DNA of 34,672 nucleotides from Ruminococcus sp. (GTDB lineage: Bacteria; Bacillota; Clostridia; Oscillospirales; Acutalibacteraceae), in assembly GCA_023667385.1 (NCBI GenBank), contig JAMPAE010000003.1, positions 1-34,672 of the forward strand, given 5' to 3'. The first letter of the stretch is position 1; each line of letters begins with the position of its first letter. Position numbers and translations under genes: made by a program. Shown here one piece after another: positions 1 through 9,300 of this stretch. The notes under the pieces are model-generated. The model was not told the DNA's origin. It saw only the letters and a list, made by a program, of their open reading frames with translations, and made no database searches.

Positions 1-291
1 GCGAAAATGAAAATCACGAGCCGGAAACACAACTGCGCCCGATGAAAACACGTTCAAATCTTCGCAAAGCCTTGTTGCACTTGCTTCATCCTGACAAAGG
101 ATGACAGCCTTTTTTTGAAGATTCATGCAAAGCGATGAAATGTAATGCGCCTTGTGAACAGCAGAAAGGCCCACAACACCCATTGGCAGCCTTTGCGCTT
201 TAACCGCATCCTCAATCGACCTATATTCAATTGCATTTTCAAACACTTTTGAAAAACCTGACATAATAAAACCATCGCTTTCCGGCTGCAT
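1..291 (-). CDS. mfd: Transcription-repair coupling factor Mfd, N-terminal fragment (runs off left edge)
   Basis: The reverse strand reads an open frame into the left edge containing GVVGLSAVHKAHYISSL, then KAVILCQDEASATRLCEDL and VVFPARDFHF. This order matches the N-terminal UvrB-homology module of Mfd (LAGLSGSAR...LL...DEREAERLAEDL...FPAWE), the part that contacts UvrA during transcription-coupled repair; the RNA polymerase-binding and translocase domains lie outside the window. The start is uncertain: ATG at 291 is used here, but ATG at 264 gives a pre-motif length closer to B. subtilis Mfd, and a TTG at 306 is also open. None has a good Shine-Dalgarno sequence. An in-frame double stop lies just upstream, at about 322-327. 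A different frame through this region, starting at 446, is a shadow. Identification rests on about 95 residues of family pattern. Confidence 0.8.
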   Translation of the reverse strand, partial: MQPESDGFIMSGFSKVFENAIEYRSIEDAVKAQRLPMGVVGLSAVHKAHYISSLCMNLQKKAVILCQDEASATRLCEDLNVFSSGAVVFPARDFHFR

Positions 292-380
292 AAGCGGTGC
301 AGCCAACCATGAAACACAAATTCATTAATCACAACAAAACGCTCGGAATACGCAAAGTATGCCAAGCTTAAACTTCCTTT

Positions 381-435
381 GCTCCGATCGGAGCCTTTTA
401 TGAGATAAGTCCTGTGCCTTTCATCAGCACAGGAC
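381..435 (-). other. Two hairpins between the 48-residue ORF and mfd
   Basis: On the minus strand GTCCTGTGC (435-427) pairs with GCACAGGAC (417-409) across a 9-base loop, a perfect 9-bp stem. It is followed by GCTCCGATCGGAGC (394-381), a 14-base perfect palindrome. Neither has a long T run, so they are poor intrinsic terminators. They could be processing or attenuation structures in an mRNA that carries the small ORF and mfd. The pairings are seen directly; the role is inference. Confidence 0.5.
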
Positions 436-469
436 ACATCAAACAATATTATCCCTTTAGGATTTTAAC

Positions 470-616
470 TTATCCGTGAGGGAAAGCTGCATTATAAATT
501 GGGTCAAGCAAAAACGGATCGTCTGTTACTTTGAGTACATAAAAGAGCCAACCGTATACTCTTTCAATGAAAAGAGCAAGCTGTTTGCCTACAGTTTTAA
601 AATTATCAAAATTCAT
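470..616 (-). CDS. Small ORF of 48 residues, unknown function
   Basis: This minus-strand ORF starts with ATG at 616 and stops with TAA at 470. It begins MNFDNFKTVGKQLALFIERV and ends DPIYNAAFPHG. The start is preceded by AAGGGAG eight bases upstream, and a consensus promoter lies at 680-652, which together argue that it is translated. The middle (LALFIERVYGWLFYVLKV) is a hydrophobic/amphipathic helix with aromatic residues; there is no signal peptide cleavage site and no cysteine. I do not recognise a family. It lies upstream of mfd on the same strand, separated by two hairpins, so it may share a transcript with mfd. It could be a membrane-associated microprotein; a regulatory leader peptide is less likely because it ends about 180 bases before mfd. 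Confidence 0.6.
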   Translation of the reverse strand: MNFDNFKTVGKQLALFIERVYGWLFYVLKVTDDPFLLDPIYNAAFPHG

Positions 617-651
617 CACTGCAACTCCCTTCTTTAATTTTTGTTAACCTC

Positions 652-680
652 ATTTTACATCAACATAAATAAAATGTCAA
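652..680 (-). promoter_or_regulatory. Sigma-A type promoter for the 48-residue ORF
   Basis: Minus strand: TTGACA (680-675), a 17-base spacer, then TAAAAT (657-652). Transcription would start near 645, about 30 bases before the ATG at 616. The preceding gene (DUF1275) ends at 695, so the promoter sits directly behind it without an obvious terminator. Confidence 0.7.
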
Positions 681-694
681 CACAAACAAGAAAA

Positions 695-1426
695 TTAATG
701 TCCGTGCGGTTTGCGTGTAATCTGCGAGCGTTCGGTTTTCAAATCAGCATAAAGCAAATCACCAAACACAACTGCAAGCGGAATCAGCGAAAACCAAATT
801 GCTTTGCCAAGGAAAAACCTGCACAGCAAAGCCGAAACGGCTGCGCCAATGATAAAATACAGCAGCGTTTCAAAATAATAGAATGCTCTGACAAGGCTGT
901 CTCTGCTTTTGTTTCGGATTCCTTTAACAAGCCAAATTCCAACCTGCCTGAGGTTGTTCGTGCAAAAAGTTGTTGCCATCGGTATCCCCTGTGCCTGCCT
1001 GAAAGTGTTATACTGCATGGAGCAGATGAAGTTTATCACCACCTGTGAAATTTGAAACGGTGCACTTTCGGGCAAAAACCCAAGCAAAATAACAGCCGCA
1101 ATCTCAAATAATATCAAAAAAGTGTCCCATCTGATAAGCCGCAGCTTTTTGATTTGATTCGGAACAGCTTCCGATACGATTGCGCCCAAAAGATATGCTG
1201 TCATCGGAATCAGATAATAAAGTGCATGGCGAAATTCACCGTTTCCGATTGAAACGGCAAACAAAACAAAGTTGCCCGTTTGTCCGTTGCAGAAAACCCC
1301 TCCCCTGATGGAGAACGTAAACGCACCGTAGAATCCGCTGACAACCATCAGCACGGCATAGACCCACTTCTTTTCGCATTCAAGATAGCTTTCATCGGTT
1401 TTACTCAACATAAGCACCTCGCTCAT
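695..1426 (-). CDS. DUF1275 (YoaK-like) membrane protein
   Basis: A 243-residue polytopic membrane protein. Features of the DUF1275/YoaK family are an N-terminal helix (WVYAVLMVVSGFYGAFTF), the GGVFCNGQTGNFVLF motif (family hallmark QTGN), then several further hydrophobic segments, ending in a polar tail. The family has no firmly established function. The annotated ATG overlaps the mannosidase stop (ATGA), the signature of translational coupling, but an ATG at 1411 (MLSKTDESY) has the better SD, GAGCGAGG, five bases upstream, and may be the real start. It is the last gene of the pgcA - NifU-like - mannosidase operon, and no terminator is visible behind it; the next promoter starts about 15 bases on. 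A transport role connected to sugar metabolism is possible but only from context. Confidence 0.85.
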   Translation of the reverse strand: MSEVLMLSKTDESYLECEKKWVYAVLMVVSGFYGAFTFSIRGGVFCNGQTGNFVLFAVSIGNGEFRHALYYLIPMTAYLLGAIVSEAVPNQIKKLRLIRWDTFLILFEIAAVILLGFLPESAPFQISQVVINFICSMQYNTFRQAQGIPMATTFCTNNLRQVGIWLVKGIRNKSRDSLVRAFYYFETLLYFIIGAAVSALLCRFFLGKAIWFSLIPLAVVFGDLLYADLKTERSQITRKPHGH

Positions 1427-4350
1427 TCAATTCCAAGCGTGATTATTTCAAACGGCTTATATTCAACAATGTCTGTTTCGCACTCAGCTTCTTCAAGCAT
1501 ATTGAGAATTTTCACCTTTTTGTCAAGCTGAATTTTACCACGCTTGCCGTCCTGCTCCGAAAGTCGGATAACCATCATTGAGCCATCCTCGCTTGCCTTG
1601 ACCGCCTGAAGATAGAGCGGTTCAAACGTTGGCAGGTTCCATTGAACATCCGCCTTAACAAGCGGAACATTATATTGAAATGCAAGCTTGTTGATACCCG
1701 CAGAAACAGCATCGCCGTCATGCGGAACGATCATATAGCAGAAGCAGTGCTCACCCATATCCGAAACAACATCCGGGCGAATTGTTGAACGCAGCAGTGA
1801 AAGGCTCATCACGTTGCCCTCAAGTCCAACGCCGTATTTTCCATCGTTGATGAGCGCAATTCCTCCGCCTGTTTCCGACATATCGCACCACTTGTGATGA
1901 CAGACCTCAAACCTTGCCTGCTGCCATGTTGTGTTGCGGTGGGTTTCTCTTTCAACAAAGCCTGCCGAGGTGTCGCAAAGCGCCTTTCTTGTCAGCACAT
2001 TGCAGGCAAAATCAACCTTTGCAAGCTTGTGCTTCTCGTTCCAATCAACAATGTTTTCAACCTCAATTCCTCTGCTTCTTCTGAACAGGCGGATGATTCT
2101 TTTCCATGTTGATTTTTCTGTTTTAAGCGTAACAGCAAATGAAGCGCACTCACCGTCTTTTTCAGCAAGCGTCAGCGGCGATTCAACCTCAAGCTCAAAC
2201 TGCTTATCCTTATAGTTAGGCAGTATATCCCATGCGTCATAGTTGCCGGGAGTATCAGAATAGAGCTTCAGCTTGTTGAAATCTCCGTTTGCCCACTGTC
2301 TGTCAAGCTGCTTATCATAAAGAGAGCTGATTGAGCCATCGGGGTTGAAATTCACGGCATAATATGGAGTTTCAACGGTTTCACCAACACTTATCCACTC
2401 GCCGTCAAAGGTTTCGGCTTCAAGCACTTTTGCACTTTTCAATGCGGGTATGTTTGGCACAAGCCAACTGCCTTTTTCGCCGCACCTTGTTGAAGTACCA
2501 TTCGGCATTGGAACAAAGGTCAGCTTGTCGGCATCAAAGTTGAGCGAGTTGAAGTAACACTCCTCGCTGCCAATGATTTTGTCAAGCTCTGCTTCAACCT
2601 CGGCGTAATCAGCCATGGCATCCTCATAAACCGGATGAATGTGCGAACCCGGAAGTATATCATGGAACTGATTGATCAAAAACTTCTTATAAAGCTCGGT
2701 GATTTTTTGCGTGTTATCCTCTTTTCGCATAACAGACAGCATCTCGGCTGTTCTGAACTTAAACTCAAGGCGGCGGTTGGCTTTTTTGAGATTACTTTTT
2801 GTGGTAAATGTTCCTCGGTGCATCTCAAGATAAAGCTCACCGTCCCATGTTTCAAGGTTTGGGTTACTGTGCAGATTCTTTTCCAGAAATTCTGCGCCGC
2901 CCATGTGTTCGCATTTCGGCATGATTGAAAGCTTGTCAAAACGATGCATAAGTTCAATCATTTCCTCTGTGCAGCCTGAGCCGCCGTCACCATAGCCGAA
3001 CATATTCATCGTCTGTCCGCCGCTGTCCTTGTCAATATATGCTTCCCAGTTTTCCTGAATCTGTGATGGCATATTCCATGTGATGAAATGGGTCGGAGGT
3101 ACACAAGCGAACACCTGACTTCCGTCAATTCCTCGCCAAATGAAGTTGTTGTGGGGAAATCTGTTAGTATCATTCCATGTTGACATCTTGTTTGATACAA
3201 AATAATCAACACCGCTTTTTTTGAGTATCTGCGGCAAAATCCATGAGTTGCCGAACACATCCGGAAGCCATGCGCTGTTCACCGTTTTGCCGAACATACG
3301 CTTATAGGTCATCTGACCGTAAAGGCATTGACGAATCAACGATTCGGCAGACGGAACGTTGCAGTCAGGCTCAACATACATGGCGCCGACCGGCTCAAAC
3401 TGACCGTTTGCAACCTTTTCTTTGAGCTCTGCAAAAACGTCGGGATAATATTTTTCAAGCGTTTCATAAACATAAGGCTGGGTGTGCGTATATTTAAAAT
3501 CGGGATATTTATCCATCAGGCGAAGCTGAATCAAAACAGTGCGCAAATTTTTCTGAACGGCGTGGATTCTGCGCCAGTAATACGCAATGTCAAGGTGCGA
3601 ATGAGCAATCAGCGCAACATCGCCGCTGCCTTTGTAATTATCATTTGCATAAATCACATCGTTGACATATTGCTGCGCTGCTTCAACACCGCTAAGCTCA
3701 TCTGAATCAAAATCAATCAGGTTCATTGCGCTGTTAAGCTCTTTGTTGAGGAAGTTTCTGTAATCCTCGTTGAACATTTCTGATTTTGCAATATCCAGCA
3801 GCAGCTCAAAATCCCAAACCAAATCCTGCACGGCATGGTTAACAGTGCAAAGATATGCGCCCTCAAAAATTTGACGGCAGCCACGCACTGAAAGCGATTC
3901 GGGGTTACGCTCATCATCAGGCTTCGAGCGATTATAGCCCATCATTTCAAAATGAAGCGTTTCCTTGTCGTTGATGTATGGCGTCAAAAGCATTCTCTCA
4001 CGGTTCGGGTCAACGCCGCCGATATATTTTCCGTTAATCTTCACACAGATTTCTGCCGCAGTTTTCAGTGAAAACCAAAGCTCCTTGCCCTGAAGCTCCT
4101 GCGGAACTTCAACATCAGCCTTAATGAATGCCGTTCCGTCCGGTGTGAAATACATATCGCCTTTTTTCAGCAGACGATAATCATCGCTGTAATAATCGAA
4201 TTCCATTTCGGAAACCTGACGTGCGTCACGAATCATGAGGTTTTCGATTTCCCATTTTGATGAATAGATGTGCCTTTTGAGCCAGCCGAAGCGCAGATCA
4301 GTCCATTCTTCGGGGCGCATTGAGCGCCTGACAACCTTTATGTGTGCCAT
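1423..4350 (-). CDS. Alpha-mannosidase, glycoside hydrolase family 38
   Basis: A 975-residue enzyme with the GH38 layout. After an N-terminal beta domain of about 240 residues comes the zinc-binding motif AHSHLDIAYYWR (near residue 248), the nucleophile motif AWLPDVFGNSW (Asp near residue 361) and the second His cluster NQFHDILPGSHIHPVYEDA, followed by a long C-terminal beta region. GH38 enzymes are retaining alpha-mannosidases that release mannose from glycans or mannosyl oligosaccharides. There is no signal peptide, so it probably acts in the cytoplasm on imported mannosides. The ATG follows an AAGGAGGAAGCT ribosome site. It lies 10 bases behind the NifU-like gene and overlaps the DUF1275 gene by four bases. 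Downstream of pgcA, it would supply hexose for conversion through hexose phosphates. Exact substrate linkage cannot be read from sequence. Confidence 0.93.
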   Translation of the reverse strand: MAHIKVVRRSMRPEEWTDLRFGWLKRHIYSSKWEIENLMIRDARQVSEMEFDYYSDDYRLLKKGDMYFTPDGTAFIKADVEVPQELQGKELWFSLKTAAEICVKINGKYIGGVDPNRERMLLTPYINDKETLHFEMMGYNRSKPDDERNPESLSVRGCRQIFEGAYLCTVNHAVQDLVWDFELLLDIAKSEMFNEDYRNFLNKELNSAMNLIDFDSDELSGVEAAQQYVNDVIYANDNYKGSGDVALIAHSHLDIAYYWRRIHAVQKNLRTVLIQLRLMDKYPDFKYTHTQPYVYETLEKYYPDVFAELKEKVANGQFEPVGAMYVEPDCNVPSAESLIRQCLYGQMTYKRMFGKTVNSAWLPDVFGNSWILPQILKKSGVDYFVSNKMSTWNDTNRFPHNNFIWRGIDGSQVFACVPPTHFITWNMPSQIQENWEAYIDKDSGGQTMNMFGYGDGGSGCTEEMIELMHRFDKLSIMPKCEHMGGAEFLEKNLHSNPNLETWDGELYLEMHRGTFTTKSNLKKANRRLEFKFRTAEMLSVMRKEDNTQKITELYKKFLINQFHDILPGSHIHPVYEDAMADYAEVEAELDKIIGSEECYFNSLNFDADKLTFVPMPNGTSTRCGEKGSWLVPNIPALKSAKVLEAETFDGEWISVGETVETPYYAVNFNPDGSISSLYDKQLDRQWANGDFNKLKLYSDTPGNYDAWDILPNYKDKQFELEVESPLTLAEKDGECASFAVTLKTEKSTWKRIIRLFRRSRGIEVENIVDWNEKHKLAKVDFACNVLTRKALCDTSAGFVERETHRNTTWQQARFEVCHHKWCDMSETGGGIALINDGKYGVGLEGNVMSLSLLRSTIRPDVVSDMGEHCFCYMIVPHDGDAVSAGINKLAFQYNVPLVKADVQWNLPTFEPLYLQAVKASEDGSMMVIRLSEQDGKRGKIQLDKKVKILNMLEEAECETDIVEYKPFEIITLGIE

Positions 4351-4360
4351 AGCTTCCTCC

Positions 4361-4606
4361 TTATGTATCCTGGAAATACGGTTTTTTTCTGATACCGTTG
4401 ACCTTGATTTTCATGTTCAGGTCTTTTTCAACCTGCTCCTCAATCCAGGCGATGCAGCGGTGCAAAATCAGGCATTTTGAACATTCCCCACGAAAAATCA
4501 CGGTGAGCACATCATTTTCGCATGACACAAATTCAATCCAGCCGCCGTCGCCTTGCAATTTTGGTGCAAGCGTTTTTTCAACATATTCCTGAATTTTCAC
4601 ATTCAT
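4361..4606 (-). CDS. NifU-like C-terminal domain protein (Fe-S scaffold type)
   Basis: A small protein of about 80 residues with the NifU C-terminal fold pattern: LAPKLQGDGGWIEFVS (family LRPxLxxDGG), beta strand NDVLTVIFRGEC, then the C-x-x-C pair in RGECSKCLILHRCIAWIEE, and a final helix and strand. In this family the CxxC cysteines carry a transient Fe-S cluster for delivery to apoproteins. Usual members have Gly-x-Cys-x-x-Cys-Pro; here the Pro is replaced by Leu and a third Cys occurs nearby. The start is ambiguous: ATG at 4606 is only two bases behind GAGG, while GTG at 4597 (VKIQEYVEK) would have standard spacing. It starts five bases after the pgcA stop, so it is in that operon, an unusual place for an Fe-S factor. 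Confidence 0.8.
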   Translation of the reverse strand: MNVKIQEYVEKTLAPKLQGDGGWIEFVSCENDVLTVIFRGECSKCLILHRCIAWIEEQVEKDLNMKIKVNGIRKKPYFQDT

Positions 4607-4610
4607 CACC

Positions 4611-6236
4611 TCAAGCTATAATCTTTTCGATTTTGCCTTTTATCGACGCAAGTCTTTCACTTGCCGCAGCCTTCGATTTATCCTGAATAGAATAATAAAC
4701 CTTAATTTTCGGCTCAGTACCTGACGGTCTGACTGCCATCCATGATCCGTCATTCCAAATGAATTTCAGCACATTTTCTTTCGGCAAATCAGCAACACCG
4801 GTGCTGTAATCTATAACCTTTTCAATGCCGTCAAAAAGTTTTTTGCCGTTTTCACGGAAATATACCATAAGCTCACTGATTTTTTCTGCGCCGTCCTTAC
4901 CTTTGAGCACAAAGCTGTCAAGCGAATCAAGGTAGTAGCCATATTTTTCATAGATTTCTTCCAGACCGTCAATCAGGGTCTTGCCACTGTTTTTATACCA
5001 TGCTGCCATTTGGCAAATAAGCATTGAAGAAACCACTGCATCCTTGTCCCTTGCGTGCGTGCCAACAAGATAACCATAGGATTCTTCATAGCCGATTACA
5101 AATTCTTTTTCGCCGCTTTCCTCATATCTGTTGATTCTGTCACCGATATACTTAAAGCCTGTCAGCGTTTCCTCAATGTTCAAGCCAAATGAGCGTCCGA
5201 TGTTTGCACCAAGCTCTGAAGTAACAATTGTTTTGACGAGCGTTGATTTTTCACTGAGGCTTGCCTTTTTCATTGTCAGCACAAAGTTCACAAGCAGCGC
5301 ACCCGTCTGATTGCCCGTCAGAAGCACATAGTCATTTTCTGCATTTCTAACTGCAATACCCACTCGATCGCAGTCAGGGTCAGTTCCCAAAACCAAATCT
5401 GCTGAAACTTCCCTTGCCTTTTCAATTGCAATGTTGAGCGCATCCTTCTCCTCCGGGTTCGGGCTCCTGACAGTTGAAAAGTTCCCGTCAGGCATCTCCT
5501 GCTCTTTGACAACTGTTACGTCAAGTCCCTCAAGCATCCTCCTGACCGGGAGATTACCTGTGCCATGCAGCGGTGTGTAAACAATCTTCAAATCTGACTT
5601 TTCCTCATAAAGCGACTGCTCACGGACTTTGGCAAGGTATTCAGAAAGCACGTTTTCACCAATCATCGTGATGTTATCATCATTTTCTGCAAACGGAATT
5701 GTGCTGTAATCTGTGATTTCATTGATGAAAGCAATTGCATTTTTTGCGTCCTCAGTGCAGAACTGGCAACCCTTGCTGTCATATACTTTGTAACCGTTAT
5801 ATTCTTTCGGATTATGCGATGCAGTGATCATGACGCCTGCCGTGCAGCCGAGATATGCCGTTGTGAATGACAAAACCGGCACAGGAACAAGTGTTTCATA
5901 AAGATAAACCCTGAAACCGCATGAAGCGAAAATTCCCGCTGCGATTTTTGCAAAATCAGCAGAGTTGTTGCGTGAATCATATGCAATTGCAATTTTGATT
6001 TCACCGCTGTTCTTGCTCATGAGATATTTCGCAATGCCATAGGTTGCCTTGCCAACGGTATATTTGTTCATACGGTTTGAGCCTGCGCCCATGATGCCAC
6101 GCAGTCCGCCCGTACCAAATGCAAGGTCCTTATAAAACCTATCTTCAATTTCTTTTTCATCGGTAACGCTGAGCAGCTCCGACTTTGTTGCTTCGTCAAA
6201 CGTCAGCCATTGGTTATATTTTTCTTTGTAAGTCAC
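4611..6236 (-). CDS. pgcA: Phosphoglucomutase/phosphomannomutase (PgcA type)
   Basis: About 541 residues of the alpha-D-phosphohexomutase superfamily, which interconverts hexose 1- and 6-phosphates. All four domains are visible: FGTGGLRGIMGAGSNRMN near the N-terminus; the phosphoserine loop GVMITASHNPKEYNGYKVYD; the metal-binding loop LGTDPDCDRVGIAV; the sugar-binding loop GYEESYGYLVG; and the phosphate-binding loop VRPSGTEPKIKVYYS near the end. Length and N-terminus match Bacillus PgcA. No ATG is in frame at the start. GTG at 6236 (VTYKEKYNQWL) fits homologues; TTG at 6254 and GTG at 6245 are alternatives. It is the first gene of the operon with the NifU-like and mannosidase genes, consistent with feeding glucose or mannose phosphate into glycolysis or nucleotide-sugar synthesis. 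Confidence 0.92.
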   Translation of the reverse strand: MTYKEKYNQWLTFDEATKSELLSVTDEKEIEDRFYKDLAFGTGGLRGIMGAGSNRMNKYTVGKATYGIAKYLMSKNSGEIKIAIAYDSRNNSADFAKIAAGIFASCGFRVYLYETLVPVPVLSFTTAYLGCTAGVMITASHNPKEYNGYKVYDSKGCQFCTEDAKNAIAFINEITDYSTIPFAENDDNITMIGENVLSEYLAKVREQSLYEEKSDLKIVYTPLHGTGNLPVRRMLEGLDVTVVKEQEMPDGNFSTVRSPNPEEKDALNIAIEKAREVSADLVLGTDPDCDRVGIAVRNAENDYVLLTGNQTGALLVNFVLTMKKASLSEKSTLVKTIVTSELGANIGRSFGLNIEETLTGFKYIGDRINRYEESGEKEFVIGYEESYGYLVGTHARDKDAVVSSMLICQMAAWYKNSGKTLIDGLEEIYEKYGYYLDSLDSFVLKGKDGAEKISELMVYFRENGKKLFDGIEKVIDYSTGVADLPKENVLKFIWNDGSWMAVRPSGTEPKIKVYYSIQDKSKAAASERLASIKGKIEKIIA

Positions 6237-6269
6237 ATTAATCACTTCTTCCAAAAAAAGTTTGATGAT

Positions 6270-6299
6270 AGTATAACATAACTAATGCCGAAAGCGCAA
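6270..6299 (-). promoter_or_regulatory. Promoter of the pgcA operon
   Basis: Minus strand: TTGCGC (6299-6294), 18-base spacer, TATACT (6275-6270) with TG one base before it (extended -10). It lies about 35 bases before the likely GTG start and immediately behind the terminator of the giant secreted protein gene. Confidence 0.55.
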
Positions 6300-6302
6300 C
6301 AA

Positions 6303-6330
6303 AAAAGAGGCTGATTTCTCAACCTCTTTT
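6303..6330 (-). terminator. Intrinsic terminator of the giant secreted protein gene
   Basis: On the minus strand AAAAGAGG (6330-6323) pairs with CCTCTTTT (6310-6303) around a 12-base loop and runs into a T tract (CCTCTTTTTTG). It begins about 24 bases after the stop codon at 6354. Confidence 0.75.
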
Positions 6331-6353
6331 TCATCGCTCAATGCGAATTACTA

Positions 6354-9300
6354 TTAATAATGTCCTTTTCCGCAAGCGCAAGACTTACCGATTCCGAAAA
6401 GCTTCCAGAATGCTCTGACAATTTTGTAAAGAATCTTCATAATGGATGATGTCTTGTGGCAGATGCATCCGCAATTATCAGGGCTAACCTTGATTTCTTC
6501 TTTGCAGGTTTCGCACTTGCCGTCATTGTTAAGATCCTCATGTCCTGTTGCAGGAATCTCTTTCTGCTCAATGAACCACAAGCCGCAATCATCGCACTGT
6601 CTGCCGCTGGTCCAGCCAACTTCTTCACAAGTCGGAGCCTTACCCATGTAATCACGCCAGTTGTGCTCAGTTGAAACAGGAATTTCAACTGTTTCAGTGT
6701 TGCCGCAGCGGTCACAGGTACGATGCTTTGAGCCGCCATGCTGGCAGTTTGCAGCAGTGTCGATTACCCATGCGCTCCAGTTGTGTCCAACAGCAGGAAT
6801 TACTTCTGTGATTGTTTGACCGCAAATGCTGCAAGTGAGTGTTTGTGAGCCGGCTTCTGTGCAGGTCGGCTGCTTTGTAACTACCCAACCTGTGTCATGT
6901 TTGTGCTCAAGCTTCGGAATTTCTCTGTAAGATACTTCCAATTCCTCATTTACACCGATTTCGCCGCACTTTGTGCATTTCCATGCTTCCCAGCCGCATT
7001 TAGTGTATTCCGGTTCAAGAACTGTTACCCATGCAAATGTGTGTTCACAATCTTCATTCTTTTCAATGTACTTTCCGTCGTCATCATTCTCAAGGAGAGC
7101 AGCAACTTTGTCAAGCTCTGCTTTTGCTGCGTCAACAGTGCTCTGCTCGTCAACAATAAGGTTCTGAGCAAGCTTATCAGCTTCTGCAAGTGCACTGTTC
7201 ACAAGTGCCTTACCCTCATCAGTGAGTTTGAGGTCAAGATAGCCCTTAACAGTTGCATAAGATGCATTGAATCCGTCATAGTCAGCTCTTGCAACATCTT
7301 CTGTTGTTGTGTGTTTTGAATCATTTGCGCAAGTGAAGGTGTAGTAACCGTCTGTCCATGTTCCGTCAGCATTCTTAACCGGACGGGTGAGGTTAGCTTC
7401 GCTCTTTTCAGTGCTGTATTTGTGACCGAATGCAGGAATTACATCGCCTGCTTCCACTCTATCACATCTTGAGCACTTGCTTCCTGCTGTCATACCGGGT
7501 GCTTCGCAGGTTGCCGGTGTACCGCCGACAGGCTTCATGTCATGTCCGAGTGCTTCAATTACAACATCTTCAGCGCTTACTTCTGTTTCAACGCCGTCAA
7601 CGTCCATGAAATACTTCTTACAGTTCATGCATTCTTTATGTGCCTTTACGCCTGCGTCTGTGCAGCTTGCTGCTGATGCAGGAACGTTTGTCATGCTGTG
7701 ACCCTTTGCAGGAACTGTTACGTTTGCAACTTCAGTTTTGCCCTCTGCATCGCTGAAGTTCTTATCACAAACTGAGCAAGTCCAGTGAGCAATGTTACCG
7801 TCTTCTGTGCAGGTTTCATCCTTTGCATTAACGGATGTAAGTGTGTGAGCTATCATCGGGATATCTTCTGACTTTTTGTCTTTGCAGGCTGCATAGTCAT
7901 CATCTGCAACAGTGTTTGTGCAGGTGAATGTTATTGTACCTTTTTTGGTGCACGTTGCCGCCTCAGTAACAGTGCCGTCATCCCATGAGTGATTTCTCTT
8001 GGCGATTGTCGTTCTTTCAACGTGTTCAGGGTTATTTCCACAGGTTCTTGTCTTTGAACCGTCCTCTGTGCAGGTTGCCTTAACAATTACATAATCGCCC
8101 CATGCGTGTTCATTTGCATCAAATGAACCGTAAGCATTCTTACATTCATCACAGATTGCCTTTTCGCTGCATGTTGCTGTGCCGCCTGTGCAAAGTTCTT
8201 TTGCGTCCTTAACGCCGTTCAAGCCTGTTGCTGTGCAGCCATCATTTACGCACTTGCGTGCATGATATTCCTTGCCGTCAACAACTGTCTGAACATAGTC
8301 GCCTGTAAAGCTGTGTGTAAGTGCAGAAATATTAACTGAATTCTTGTCAGCAATCACCTGTGTGCCTGCTGCATCTGAGAAGTATTCACCGCAAACTGTG
8401 CATTTCCAATAAGCGATGTTACCGCCATCTTCACAAGTTGCTGCTTGTTCTTTAACTTCCACAATTTTATGACCTGTTGATGCAATCTTTTCTGCATCAG
8501 CTGTTGTCACCTGTGTGCCTGCTTCATCTTTATATACAAGGTGGCAGGATGAGCAGGTCCAATATCCCTTGGTGCCGTCCTCTGTGCAGGTTGCAGAACT
8601 TGCAGGAGTCTGAGTCATGCTGTGAGGAAGCTTTGAACCAACCTCTGTTCTTGTGTGTTTCGTGCCGCAGCCGTTGTCGCAGGTTGCAGTTTCTGTGCCG
8701 TCTGCTGTGCAGCTTGCGTTGTTGTTTGATACATAGTTAGTATAGCTGTGTTCGAGTGCCTCAATTGAAAGGTCTGTAACCTCTGCTGTGCCTTCTGCAT
8801 CTGAGAAGTTCTTGTTGCAGGAGCCGCATGACCAATATTCGATTGTGCCTGCGATTTCGCATTTAGGCTCAACTCTATTGTGATGCTCAAGTGTTGCTTC
8901 ATGATTTGTTGGGTCAACCGCACCGTTTTTGTATGTCAGGTTGGTGTACTTCTCAAGGTTTGTTTCGTCCTTGGCATTTGCTTCGCATCTTGAGCAGTCA
9001 TACCAATAAACCGCAACTGATTTACAAGTTGCTGCTGATTTGAGATGGTCAGCGTTAACAAGTTTTTCGGTGTAGTCATGACCGAGAGCAGCGTCACCGT
9101 TCTCAACCTTAACAAGCTTACAGTCGTTGCAGGTGTAGGTAATCAGTTCGGGAACAAGGCAGGTTGCTTCATCTCTGCCTGTTTCTGTCCAATTGTGGCT
9201 GCTGGTTGTTGTTTCACTGCACCACTGGCATTTTACCTGATGCTGAACCTCATCATTTTCATCTTTGATGAATGTCTTGTTCTCATAATCATAGTTATGC

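Noticed and set aside
123..446. Minus-strand frame starting at TTG 446 behind AAAGGGA, overlapping the mfd start
   Set aside because: Its second half is a shifted reading of mfd, and its first half covers two hairpins; no family pattern is visible.
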